Positions 8,849 through 17,365 of a DNA stretch of 64,000 bases are shown piece after piece (the stretch's first letter is position 1; each line of letters opens with the position of its first letter). The position numbers and the translations under genes were made by a program. The DNA is taken from NCBI RefSeq assembly GCF_038007305.1, contig NZ_JBBOWV010000001.1, positions 2,842,501 to 2,906,500 on the forward strand. Direction: 5' to 3'. The notes under the pieces were generated by a model that was given only the letters and a program-made list of their open reading frames with translations, did no database searches and had not been told where the DNA came from. This stretch comes from Solibacillus sp. FSL W7-1436 (lineage in GTDB: Bacteria; Bacillota; Bacilli; Bacillales_A; Planococcaceae).

Positions 8849-10210
8849 ATGATAGTATGTAAATTTGGCGGCACATCTGTCGCGAGTGCAGAACAAATCA
8901 AAAAAGTAGCAAGCATTGTGAAGTCTAATCCTGAAAGAAAGATTGTCGCTGTTTCTGCGCCTGGTAAGCGTTCAAGTGATGATATTAAAGTGACGGATTT
9001 ATTGATAGATTTAGCAAACACCGTTATTAATAAAGGTGATGTTGAAGCTAAAATTAAGGCTGTAGTTAACCGTTACAGTAATATCGCTGAAGATCTTGGT
9101 TTAGACAATACAATTTCAGATATTATTGAACAGGATATACGCGGGCGTGTGACAGAAAATTGGTCAGACAAAGACTTATTCTTAGATAATATAAAAGCTA
9201 GCGGCGAAGATAACAACGCAAAGCTGATCGCTTGTTATTTTAATGCAATTGGCATGCCGGCAAAATATGTAAGCCCTAAAGATAAGTTAATATTAAATGA
9301 CTTCCCGGAACGTACGTATGCGCTGCCGGAAGCATATGAAAATTTAAGTGTATTGAAAAATACAGAAGAGATCATTATTTTCCCTGGATTCTTCGGTTAT
9401 ACAAAGGCAGGCATTTTACGCACATTTGACCGTGGCGGATCTGATATTACAGGTTCCATTCTGGCATCTGCCGTCGGGGCAAAATTATATGAAAACTTTA
9501 CGGATGTCGACTGTGTGTTCGCGGCAAATCCAAAAGTCGTAAATGATCCAGTCGATATAAAAGAAATTACTTATCGCGAAATGCGTGAATTATCGTACGC
9601 AGGTTTTTCCGTATTCCATGATGAGGCATTGATGCCGGTCTATAAACAGGGTATTCCGGTCAATATTAAAAATACAAATAACCCGTCTGCGTCCGGAACA
9701 TTAATATTACCGACTCGTCCGGCAACGAATCGCCCGGTTACAGGGATTTCAGCGGATAGTGGTTTTTCAATACTATATGTATCAAAATATTTAATGAATC
9801 GGGAAGTAGGCTTTGGCCGCAAGCTTCTTCAAATTATAGAAGAAGAAAACATTTCCTATGAGCATACGCCATCTGGCTTAGACGATATTTCAGTTATTAT
9901 GCGTTCATGCCAGCTGACACCTGAAATTGAACAGCGTATTGTAAAACGTGTTAAGGAAGAATTATGCGCAGATGATGTTCAATTCAGTCATAATTTTTCA
10001 ATGATTGTCATTGTCGGGGAAGGCATGCGACATAATACTGGCCTGGCAGCACGTGCTGCGACTGCGATTTCCGCAACAGGTGCGAATATTGAAATGATTA
10101 ATCAAGGTTCTTCGGAAGTTAGTCTTGTATTTGGTGTTCTTTCGAAATATGAAGATCAAATTTTAAAGGGACTTTATGAAGAGTTTTTCGCAACAATTAC
10201 TTCGTTTTAG
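8849..10210 (+). CDS. yclM: aspartate kinase III type
   Basis: Aspartokinase phosphorylates aspartate, the first step towards lysine, threonine and methionine. The 453-residue protein has the N-terminal kinase motif VCKFGGTSVAS, the substrate region TDVDCVFAANP, and two C-terminal ACT regulatory domains (about residues 300-453, ending with IEMINQGSSEVS). The length and sequence style match Bacillus subtilis YclM (aspartokinase III) rather than the shorter DapG/LysC isoenzymes with internal starts. The ACT domains imply allosteric control by end-product amino acids. It is monocistronic, with its own promoter and terminator. Confidence 0.92.
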   Translation: MIVCKFGGTSVASAEQIKKVASIVKSNPERKIVAVSAPGKRSSDDIKVTDLLIDLANTVINKGDVEAKIKAVVNRYSNIAEDLGLDNTISDIIEQDIRGRVTENWSDKDLFLDNIKASGEDNNAKLIACYFNAIGMPAKYVSPKDKLILNDFPERTYALPEAYENLSVLKNTEEIIIFPGFFGYTKAGILRTFDRGGSDITGSILASAVGAKLYENFTDVDCVFAANPKVVNDPVDIKEITYREMRELSYAGFSVFHDEALMPVYKQGIPVNIKNTNNPSASGTLILPTRPATNRPVTGISADSGFSILYVSKYLMNREVGFGRKLLQIIEEENISYEHTPSGLDDISVIMRSCQLTPEIEQRIVKRVKEELCADDVQFSHNFSMIVIVGEGMRHNTGLAARAATAISATGANIEMINQGSSEVSLVFGVLSKYEDQILKGLYEEFFATITSF

Positions 10211-10219
10211 ATAATATTT

Positions 10220-10248
10220 AGTCGAATCCATGTCGGGTTCGGCTTTTT
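10220..10248 (+). terminator. intrinsic terminator after aspartokinase
   Basis: AGTCGAATCC pairs with GGGTTCGGCT (allowing G-T pairs) across a short loop and is followed by a run of six T. Confidence 0.8.
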
Positions 10249-10325
10249 TCTTTGGAATTTTGGGTATTGTAATAAAAAACCCATAGAATAGAGGGATAAA
10301 TACATAAATATAAGGGGGAGACAAT

Positions 10326-10976
10326 ATGAAAATAGAAATTTTTTCCGATTTTGCTTGTCCGTTTTGTTATATCGCGAAAACGAAATTATTCCAAGCGATA
10401 AATCAATTAAATTTAGGTGAGGAAACGGAAGTGGTTTACAGGGCGTTCGAACTCAATCCTGCAGCTTCAAAGTCGGAAACAATATCTTATGTTGACACGA
10501 TACTTAAAAAGAAAAACAATGACCTCCGTAAAACGGAAGAATTTATGGAGGCATTGGAAATGCATGCTAAGGATACAGGAGTCAGATTCAACCTTGATAA
10601 GATTGTGCTCGCCAATACAAAAAATGCCCATCGTTTATCTAAACTCGCAAAACTTTATGAAAAAGAACTGGAGTTTGCAGATATTGTGATGGAACATTTC
10701 TTTTCAGAAGGTCTTAATTTAAATGACACAGAGGCACTGTTGGATATTTGCGAACAGATAGGCATCGACCGGAACATGGCACAAAAAATAATAAAGGAAG
10801 AAAAATTCAATGAAGAATTAATGCTGGATCGGTATGAGGCCCAGCAGCTGCAAATATCAAGTGTCCCGTTTTTTGTCTTTGAAGACCATTACGGAATCAG
10901 AGGAGTGGAGCCAATGAAAGTTTTTATAAATACATTGCTTCAAACAAAAGAGTATATGAAGAAGAACCAAAAATAG
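10326..10976 (+). CDS. DsbA-family (FrnE-like) oxidoreductase
   Basis: The 216-residue thioredoxin-fold protein has the redox motif CPFC at residues 11-14 (ACPFCYIAKT), an inserted helical domain, and the cis-Pro segment SSVPFFVF near residue 180. This is the FrnE/YwbO branch of DsbA proteins, which lack a signal peptide and are cytosolic thiol-disulfide oxidoreductases. A typical AAGGGGGAG ribosome binding site precedes the ATG. It is 30 nt upstream of the GDPD gene and could be co-transcribed. The substrate is unknown. Confidence 0.88.
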   Translation: MKIEIFSDFACPFCYIAKTKLFQAINQLNLGEETEVVYRAFELNPAASKSETISYVDTILKKKNNDLRKTEEFMEALEMHAKDTGVRFNLDKIVLANTKNAHRLSKLAKLYEKELEFADIVMEHFFSEGLNLNDTEALLDICEQIGIDRNMAQKIIKEEKFNEELMLDRYEAQQLQISSVPFFVFEDHYGIRGVEPMKVFINTLLQTKEYMKKNQK

Positions 10977-11006
10977 AAATAGAAATTACTAGTCGGAGGA
11001 AGTCTT

Positions 11007-12785
11007 GTGGACAGAATAAAACGAGTTATAAAATTGATTTTCAGAAACCTGTATTATTATCGAGTTGATTATATACGGACCTTTGCGATATTACGGATTG
11101 TGCAGGCATTTGTTCTATTGCCGCTCATCTGGCTGATTACAGCACTTGTCATGGATATGACAGGGGTGCAGGCAATTACCCAAGATAGTATCTTTTATTT
11201 ACTGACACATCCAATTGCGATATTAGGAATAGGAATCATACTATTTATCGGAATAATTTTCATCTATTATGAATTAGGATTTTTAATACTGCTGGCATAC
11301 TATCAGCAGCGCGCCATTCCATATACATGGAAAGAGCTCCTAAAACGATTAAATCAGAAGGTTGTCTATTTTATCAGTTTGCAGACATTGCTGATTGTCG
11401 TATACCTACTGTTATTAATTCCACTTATTTCATCATTATTGCCAGTTTCATTGATTCAAAATATCAATATCCCAAGCTTTATTATAGATGAACTTTTGAA
11501 CACTCGGAATGGCACGATTTTATATGTTGTGCTAATAATACTATTGAGTTTTATAGGCTTACGCTTTATTTTCACATGGCCGTTTTTTACGGTTTACCAA
11601 GAGGTAACAATATTTAAAGCATTAAAAATGAGTTGGCAGTTTTCGAAAAGAAAACTACTTGAAACGGTCGGGATGATCGGGCTGATTGTTATCGTCAATT
11701 TAACGCTACTATTGTTTGCATTATTCATAATAATGACACCACTATTTATTATTGAAAGTTTTAAACCGAGCTGGGGGCTTGTTACTGCAAGCTTTACATT
11801 GACACTTGCACAGGGTGTCATCATTCTATTTTTCACCATATTGCAAGTGTTCTTTACACAGTTAATCGTTATGGTGGCATTTCAGTTAACACGCCATAAA
11901 CCGTTAATCGTTCAGGAAGAACCTTTTAGACAAACAATCCGTCAGTGGACCTTTATAATTGTTGTATTTGCTTTTTTCCTTGTGAGCGGTATTAATCTAA
12001 TCAGTTTGGAAAAAACGATTTATGAACCTGATACAAATATCATATCCCATCGAGGTTTTATGGATGGCGGAGTTGAAAATACATTAAATGCGATTGAGGC
12101 GGCAAAAGAAGCAGAAGCAGATATGGTGGAAATCGATATTCAGCAAACGAAGGACGGGAGGTTTGTTGTCCATCATGATAAAAATTTAACCCGATTAGCG
12201 GGCGAAGATGATCTTGTCTATGATTTAACCCTAAATGAATTAGTTACAACAACTGTGTTGGCGGATGGATTCAGTGACACGATCGCTTCTTTTGAGGAAG
12301 TGCTGGAAATGAGCCGTGATTTAAATATTAAATTACTTATTGAGCTGAAAACACATGGTTTTGAAACAGAAGACTTTTTACAGCGCTTTGTCGATCTGCT
12401 TGATGAATATGATGCCTTGGATTATCATTATGTTCAGTCACCTGATTTACCGTCAATGGAAATGCTGGAAGAACTGGAACCCCGGATTCATACCGGTCAT
12501 ATATACTCAATCGCATACGGTAAGTTACCGGAATCAAACGCCGATTTTATTTCAGTAGAGCAGTCTTTTGCGACGAAAAATATTCGAAAGCAGGTTGAAG
12601 AACGCGGGATGGAGCTGTTTGTCTGGACGATAAATGATGAGTCGGATATGCAGAAATTCTATGAGAAAAATGTAAATGGTGTCATTACTGACCATCCGGA
12701 TGAAGCACTTTCAAAACGGGAGAAATTTGATGAAAAACAAAATTTCATCGGGCGGATACTCAACAAAATCAAGATAATTTATTAA
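11007..12785 (+). CDS. membrane glycerophosphodiester phosphodiesterase
   Basis: The 592-residue protein has an N-terminal membrane domain of about eight helices (residues 20-340, the GDPD membrane-domain family) and a C-terminal GDPD TIM-barrel from about residue 345. Catalytic motifs are visible: SHRGFMDGG-ENT, then DMVEIDIQQTKDG and VVHHDKNLTR. It should hydrolyse glycerophosphodiesters (or lipoteichoic acid-related polyglycerol phosphate) to glycerol-3-phosphate and an alcohol at the membrane surface. The GTG start follows CGGAGGA. It is followed after 10 nt by the tubby-like gene. Confidence 0.92.
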   Translation: MDRIKRVIKLIFRNLYYYRVDYIRTFAILRIVQAFVLLPLIWLITALVMDMTGVQAITQDSIFYLLTHPIAILGIGIILFIGIIFIYYELGFLILLAYYQQRAIPYTWKELLKRLNQKVVYFISLQTLLIVVYLLLLIPLISSLLPVSLIQNINIPSFIIDELLNTRNGTILYVVLIILLSFIGLRFIFTWPFFTVYQEVTIFKALKMSWQFSKRKLLETVGMIGLIVIVNLTLLLFALFIIMTPLFIIESFKPSWGLVTASFTLTLAQGVIILFFTILQVFFTQLIVMVAFQLTRHKPLIVQEEPFRQTIRQWTFIIVVFAFFLVSGINLISLEKTIYEPDTNIISHRGFMDGGVENTLNAIEAAKEAEADMVEIDIQQTKDGRFVVHHDKNLTRLAGEDDLVYDLTLNELVTTTVLADGFSDTIASFEEVLEMSRDLNIKLLIELKTHGFETEDFLQRFVDLLDEYDALDYHYVQSPDLPSMEMLEELEPRIHTGHIYSIAYGKLPESNADFISVEQSFATKNIRKQVEERGMELFVWTINDESDMQKFYEKNVNGVITDHPDEALSKREKFDEKQNFIGRILNKIKIIY

Positions 12786-12795
12786 GGGGAAATCA

Positions 12796-13326
12796 ATGCA
12801 GACTTATACGTACGAAGTATTAGGAGATATAAAATCCACGGAACAGCAGCCTGTTTACAATGAAGCGGGGGAGCAAATCCTGAAAGTTCAGCGCATTTAT
12901 GATAATGGGCTGAAAAAGCTGCTGGACGGCTATTTCGATCACCGCTATTTTTTGAAATACGCGGTGCTTCGTAATGATGGACAATCATTATTTGAAGTGA
13001 AGAAAATTTTCAGACGCGGAAAAGTCTGGTTTGAAGGGAAAGATCCTGTTCTAAACGAAAAATATATCATTACTTATGAAAACTGGCGTATTGGCGTTCC
13101 TGAATTATTTATTTCAAACGACAAATTTAAAATGAAAATTGATAAAGAGATGGAAGACTGGTCCAACTTTATTATTAACGACGAGGTTATCGCAAGATGG
13201 CTTGCTGTTTATAATGAACAATCGGATACGTTTTCGGTTAAACTAGTAGTCTGGGATGAGGCACCGGTACAGGATCCGGCGTTTTATATTGCCATTGCAC
13301 AGGCAACACTATTTATAGGGGTATAG
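12796..13326 (+). CDS. tubby C-terminal-like (LURP-one-related) protein
   Basis: The 176-residue protein looks like a beta-barrel of the tubby/LURP-one-related/scramblase superfamily found in Bacillales. Supporting segments are the repeated hydrophobic/aromatic beta-strand pattern, a central KIFRRGKVWFEG stretch and a C-terminal hydrophobic helix (FYIAIAQATLFIGV). In this superfamily the C-terminal helix fills the barrel. It follows the GDPD gene after 10 nt, so a lipid-related role is possible, but this is inference. The ribosome binding site AAGGGG precedes the ATG. Confidence 0.7.
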   Translation: MQTYTYEVLGDIKSTEQQPVYNEAGEQILKVQRIYDNGLKKLLDGYFDHRYFLKYAVLRNDGQSLFEVKKIFRRGKVWFEGKDPVLNEKYIITYENWRIGVPELFISNDKFKMKIDKEMEDWSNFIINDEVIARWLAVYNEQSDTFSVKLVVWDEAPVQDPAFYIAIAQATLFIGV

Positions 13327-13338
13327 GAGAATAAAAAG

Positions 13339-13593
13339 ATGAATGTTGTATTTGTATTAACAGAAACGGCTGAAGAAGTATTGCAAATGGTCAGTAATGA
13401 TGTGGCAGGACTGCTCGCTGCTGTGAAGGGCGATAGTGTTTCGTTCCCGTTTGGCAGCTATCAGTATGACAGTCACACATTGGATCATTATTTACTGGAA
13501 AATGGTACATACCAGCAGGAGCTTGTCATTTATTTAAAACCAGAGCAGAAAAAGAATGAAACGATTTTGCCATTACCGAAAATGCAGGGTTAA
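13339..13593 (+). CDS. small hypothetical protein
   Basis: The 84-residue cytoplasmic protein has no signal peptide or membrane helix. It begins 12 nt after the tubby-like gene with GGAGAAT as ribosome binding site, so it is the last gene of the GDPD operon. It ends in a Lys/Pro-rich tail. No domain is recognised. Confidence 0.65.
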   Translation: MNVVFVLTETAEEVLQMVSNDVAGLLAAVKGDSVSFPFGSYQYDSHTLDHYLLENGTYQQELVIYLKPEQKKNETILPLPKMQG

Positions 13594-13643
13594 GTAATTA
13601 ATTTGCATTAATTATTTATCTGTTTGCCTAAAAAGGAAATTGA

Positions 13644-13689
13644 ATTCACTTGTCGAATGTAATTATTAAATACATATTGGCAGGTGAAT
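13644..13689 (+). other. hairpin covering the ribosome binding site of the next gene
   Basis: ATTCACTTG (13644-13652) can pair with CAGGTGAAT (13681-13689), with an inner pair ATGTA/TACAT (13657-13661, 13671-13675). The right arm contains AGGTGA, the best ribosome binding site for the gene starting at 13696. A T-rich run follows, so it could also act as a weak terminator. Confidence 0.5.
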
Positions 13690-13695
13690 TTCTTT

Positions 13696-13953
13696 TTGCG
13701 TCAGCTAAATTTATTTGATCTGGAGTTTGAACAGCATCAGCCGAAATTTCAATTGATGGATACCGTGAAGGTAATCTTAATCGATGAACAATTGGATAGT
13801 GAAACCTATCATTACCGCAAATTTTATGAAGCCCATATTATCGATAAAGTAGGGGAAATTACAAACATTCATATAAGTACAGCTGGAATTATTACCTATG
13901 AAGTGGATATATACGGGGCAAAATATTATTTGCTTGAAGAGGAGCTTATTTAA
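13696..13953 (+). CDS. small hypothetical protein
   Basis: A frame is open from a GTG at 13684, but that codon lies inside the AGGTGA ribosome binding site. The TTG at 13696 is 8 nt downstream of AGGTGA and is the better start, giving 85 residues beginning MRQLNLFDLEF. The protein is acidic and soluble, with regular beta-strand patterns (DTVKVILID, ITYEVDIYGAKYYLLEEE), resembling a small SH3-like barrel of unknown function. A hairpin may hide its ribosome binding site. It ends in a strong terminator. Confidence 0.6.
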   Translation: MRQLNLFDLEFEQHQPKFQLMDTVKVILIDEQLDSETYHYRKFYEAHIIDKVGEITNIHISTAGIITYEVDIYGAKYYLLEEELI

Positions 13954-13976
13954 GTAATGAATATGCAAACGGAAAA

Positions 13977-14006
13977 ATCCCGAGTACTTGAATTGGTACT
14001 CGGGAT
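13977..14006. terminator. bidirectional terminator
   Basis: ATCCCGAGTAC (13977-13987) pairs perfectly with GTACTCGGGAT (13996-14006); A and T runs lie on the two sides. It separates two convergent small genes. Confidence 0.85.
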
Positions 14007-14009
14007 TAC

Positions 14010-14201
14010 CTATTTATTTTTCCGTTCAAGTTTCATACCGATAATACGGATGACGATGCCAATTAGGATAAATATCCATCCGATGCCGATAAATACATAA
14101 TTCAATGTTTGGTTAGTGTTAGGCAGGATGCCAAACAAACCTAGACAAACGACTATAATGCCGGAAAATGATACAAGCATTCCTGCAGTTACAATATTCA
14201 C
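14010..14201 (-). CDS. small membrane protein, two helices
   Basis: The frame is open to a GTG at 14210, but that GTG is part of the AGAGGTG ribosome binding site; the GTG at 14201 is 6 nt downstream and is preferred. It gives a 63-residue protein with two membrane helices (about residues 6-25 and 36-55) and a basic tail (KLERKNK), so the C-terminus is probably cytoplasmic. No family is recognised. Confidence 0.6.
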   Translation of the reverse strand: MNIVTAGMLVSFSGIIVVCLGLFGILPNTNQTLNYVFIGIGWIFILIGIVIRIIGMKLERKNK

Positions 14202-14360
14202 GAACTTCACCTCTGAAAGATTCTATCATGACTCACTTTCGAACACAATCTATCCATAGATTCTCAGATAAAAAGGAATAATTTAATTAAATATGAAATA
14301 TATTGAAACTATTGCCAATAATTAGGCGTATAATAGATAGAACACAAAGGAGGAATTAGT

Positions 14361-16577
14361 ATGAAAAAATGGACAAGTGCTCTAGGCATGTCGATTGTTT
14401 CTCTAGGATTGCTTGCAAGTCCTGCTCTTGCAGAAGCATCTGTTAACCCGAAAGAAGAAAGAGTACCCATCTATGTGGCAATGACGGATGAAAGTGTTAC
14501 TAAAGAACAGTTGATACAAATTTTAAAAACGAAATTACCGGAGATGTTCGCTACATACTCTAACAGTGATTTCCAAATGACATCAATGAGTTACCATTAT
14601 GCCGATGATTTGACGACGCGTTACGAGTTGACATTCCAGAAAAAAGTTAATAAACAAACGGAAGGCGGCAGTGTCTCATTCAGATCGGACAATCTTGAAA
14701 TAGAGCATCTGTATTTTAATCCTGCAAATTTGAAGGATGCTTTATTCCCAGGAAAAATAACGGAAGAACAAGGGCGTAAAATCGCGGAAGATTTCGTTAA
14801 AAAGGTTGTTTCATCATCCAATTACGTATTATCTACCGAAACACCAAGTTATTTCAGCGGCCTAATTACGGAGCCAATTACGTACAACTACACCTTCAAT
14901 TCCACTGAAAAGAATATTCCGATACAGGATCAGTCAATTGTAGTAAGTGTGCTTGGCGATGGCAAAATCCAGTATTTCACTCAAATGAGCCCGGACCAAA
15001 AACGCATGTCATTTGAAGAGGCGACAAATATAGTTTCAAAAGAAGCCGCTTTAGAAAAGATGAAGGATCAATTAAATTTAACCTTGCAATACTCGATTGA
15101 TTATTTGTCGAATTCTTCTAAACCTTCAGTAAAACTTGTATACTTGCCAGCACCTAATGTCATTGGTTTACATGCAACATCGAATAAATGGGCAACAACA
15201 ACAGGCAAGACAGATTCTTTAAACAGCAAGGCGGCATTACAACCGCTTGCTCCTAAACAGTTAAAAGAATCGTCGCCAATCACAATTGACGATGCGAAAG
15301 AAATTGCAAAACAGTTAGTAGAAAGCCAGGGGAATACAACCAAATTCACGATTGATCATGCTTATGAATATCAAATGAATGAACAGGCAGTAATCAGTGT
15401 GTCGTATTCTTACCGTTACCGAAACGGATCTTTCGGTTCATCGATCGAATTCAATAAAAATACAGGGGAACTTATCTCTTACTCAGACTATTATAGTCCA
15501 ATACCGTTTGAAGATGATGAAACGGAAAACGCAGTACCAAGAATGGATAAAGATAAGGTCCTGGCAGCAGCTGAGAAATATGTGAAGGAACTTGCTCCGA
15601 CATCCGTACATGAATATGCAAAGCTAAATACAGAACCTGTTTATGATAAAGATTCGAAAGTGCACTATGTGAACTTCCCGAGAATTAAAAATGGACTGAT
15701 TGTAAATGGAGACAGTCTGTCAGTAACAATTGATGATGAAGGGAAACTGAAATCATTCTACCGCTATCCTTTAGAAATCGAGGAATGGCCGGATGCTGAT
15801 GCTACTGTTTCAAGCGAAGAGGCAAAAAAACTGTTTGCGGATGCACTGGATGTTAAGCTTGTTTACCACAGGCTGCAAAACGAAGACGGCAAATATGAGC
15901 TCGTTTATGTGCCGACAGTGAATGGACAAGAGTACTACCAGGTCGATGCCAACAGCGGTGAAATTGTCAGCCCATATGCACAGGCGAAAAAAGCGAAAGT
16001 CACTCACCCGACTGCCGAGAAGGAACTGAACTATCTAATCCAGGCAGGGGCGATTGAAGTGAAAGACCCGAATACTTTCAATGCAGATACAGCCATTACA
16101 CAAGGTCAGGCACTGCAAACAATAATAAAATCCATCACATATTTCTATGAAGATTATTATGCATATCGCCAGGAGCAGCCACCTGTTTCATTCGAACATA
16201 TCAATCCGGATCATCCATATTATAATGTAGTGGAAACAGCAACACGTTTAGGGATTTTAAATCCGCTAGAAGATGAATTGAATATCGACCAAAAAGTAAC
16301 AAATGAGCAATTAGCTGTTTGGTACATCCGTACTCTTGGTCTTGAACAAGCAGCGAAGCACCCTGAGATTTATCAGTTAACGATTAAAGATGCGGCTGAT
16401 GTGGATCCGGAAAAAATCGGATATGTGGCGATTTCACATGTGCTAGGACTACAAGGTACAGATCAATCGATGTTCCTGCCGAAAAGAGAAGTAACGTATG
16501 CACAGCTGGCTAAATCCATTATCGAACTTGCATATGAAATTGCAGAAAAAAGAAATAGCGGTTCATATTACTACTAA
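14361..16577 (+). CDS. secreted YcdB/YcdC-repeat protein with SLH-like C-terminus
   Basis: The 738-residue protein has a Sec signal peptide (cleavage near ALAEA, residues 23-27). PepSY/YcdB-YcdC type repeats follow (about residues 35-540), with paired units containing EEQGRKIAEDFVK, ITIDDAKEIAKQLVE and VSSEEAKKLFADAL. The C-terminal 180 residues resemble S-layer homology modules (ITQGQALQTIIKSITYF; VTYAQLAKSIIELAYE), which usually bind cell wall polymers. It is therefore probably a wall-associated protein. The function of YcdB repeats is unknown. AAAGGAGGAA precedes the ATG. A TATAAT is at 14329-14334, but its -35 is not clear. Confidence 0.82.
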   Translation: MKKWTSALGMSIVSLGLLASPALAEASVNPKEERVPIYVAMTDESVTKEQLIQILKTKLPEMFATYSNSDFQMTSMSYHYADDLTTRYELTFQKKVNKQTEGGSVSFRSDNLEIEHLYFNPANLKDALFPGKITEEQGRKIAEDFVKKVVSSSNYVLSTETPSYFSGLITEPITYNYTFNSTEKNIPIQDQSIVVSVLGDGKIQYFTQMSPDQKRMSFEEATNIVSKEAALEKMKDQLNLTLQYSIDYLSNSSKPSVKLVYLPAPNVIGLHATSNKWATTTGKTDSLNSKAALQPLAPKQLKESSPITIDDAKEIAKQLVESQGNTTKFTIDHAYEYQMNEQAVISVSYSYRYRNGSFGSSIEFNKNTGELISYSDYYSPIPFEDDETENAVPRMDKDKVLAAAEKYVKELAPTSVHEYAKLNTEPVYDKDSKVHYVNFPRIKNGLIVNGDSLSVTIDDEGKLKSFYRYPLEIEEWPDADATVSSEEAKKLFADALDVKLVYHRLQNEDGKYELVYVPTVNGQEYYQVDANSGEIVSPYAQAKKAKVTHPTAEKELNYLIQAGAIEVKDPNTFNADTAITQGQALQTIIKSITYFYEDYYAYRQEQPPVSFEHINPDHPYYNVVETATRLGILNPLEDELNIDQKVTNEQLAVWYIRTLGLEQAAKHPEIYQLTIKDAADVDPEKIGYVAISHVLGLQGTDQSMFLPKREVTYAQLAKSIIELAYEIAEKRNSGSYYY

Positions 16578-16596
16578 GCCCTATAAAAATTTTAAA

Positions 16597-16630
16597 CTCG
16601 TGAAGTTTTTAAAGACTTCACGGGTTTTTT
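16597..16630 (+). terminator. intrinsic terminator
   Basis: CTCGTGAAGT pairs with ACTTCACGGG across a short loop and is followed by a T run. Confidence 0.85.
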
Positions 16631-16810
16631 TAAAAATTTTTTCGAAAAATAAGGAATATACGTTCTCTTTTACGTAATAGTTAGTGGTTTAACTGTACCG
16701 ACTTGTGATAAAATAATTTAAAGTGCTAAACTGAAAAAAATCGCGATAATTTTTTTGAAACGTTGTAAGATAGTACAAGTAACGAATCAATAATGGAAGT
16801 TGGGAAAAGA

Positions 16811-17239
16811 ATGCAAAAAAATAAATACCGAATTCATAGTAATGTTCTTTTTGAAATTGCGCAAAGCCGTTCATTCACAGAAAAGGATAATATCGATGAA
16901 CGCTTCGATGAAGAGGGAAAAATTAAATTGTTAAGTGACCGTGCTGGAGCGGATTTATCACTTTCTATTGTAAAAACTGAAGACGGAATCGCTTTTTCAG
17001 TAAAATGGGACGACTCTGAAGAAGTTTTCAAAGGGTGGAACATGGCATGGGAAGAATTTATCTGGTGCTTAGGTGTTGTCAACAAACCACTTGAAGAAGC
17101 GGCAAAAAAAGCAGCTGAAGAAGCAAAACTTCGTGCAGCTGAAGAAGCATTGCTGGCAGAGGAAAATGCCGAACTTGAAGAAGCTGTAACAGAGGAAGCC
17201 GTAACAGAAGAAACTTCAACTGAAGAATCATCTAAATAA
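16811..17239 (+). CDS. hypothetical protein with acidic Ala/Glu-rich tail
   Basis: The ATG at 16811 (MQKNKYRI) is preceded by GGGAAAAG and is preferred to an in-frame ATG six codons upstream that lacks one. The protein has 142 residues: a globular first part (1-95) and a low-complexity tail (96-142) of Ala, Glu and Lys that should be a charged helix or disordered. There is no signal peptide. No family is recognised. A strong terminator follows. Confidence 0.65.
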   Translation: MQKNKYRIHSNVLFEIAQSRSFTEKDNIDERFDEEGKIKLLSDRAGADLSLSIVKTEDGIAFSVKWDDSEEVFKGWNMAWEEFIWCLGVVNKPLEEAAKKAAEEAKLRAAEEALLAEENAELEEAVTEEAVTEETSTEESSK

Positions 17240-17245
17240 TATTGT

Positions 17246-17280
17246 AAAACGCCTTCGCAAAAATTTGCGGAAGGCGTTTT
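17246..17280. terminator. intrinsic terminator
   Basis: AAAACGCCTTCGCA pairs with TGCGGAAGGCGTTTT, with a T run on the right. Confidence 0.88.
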
Positions 17281-17322
17281 TTCGTATACAGTACATAGGG
17301 GGTTCCGGCAGCAAAGATATAA

Positions 17323-17357
17323 AAACATCCAGCTCCTTTTTGGGGAAATGGATGTTT
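17323..17357 (-). terminator. terminator of the MATE gene
   Basis: AAACATCCA (17323-17331) and TGGATGTTT (17349-17357) form a stem just after the MATE stop codon; reading the minus strand, T residues follow the stem. Confidence 0.7.
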
Positions 17358-17365
17358 CTACTTTC

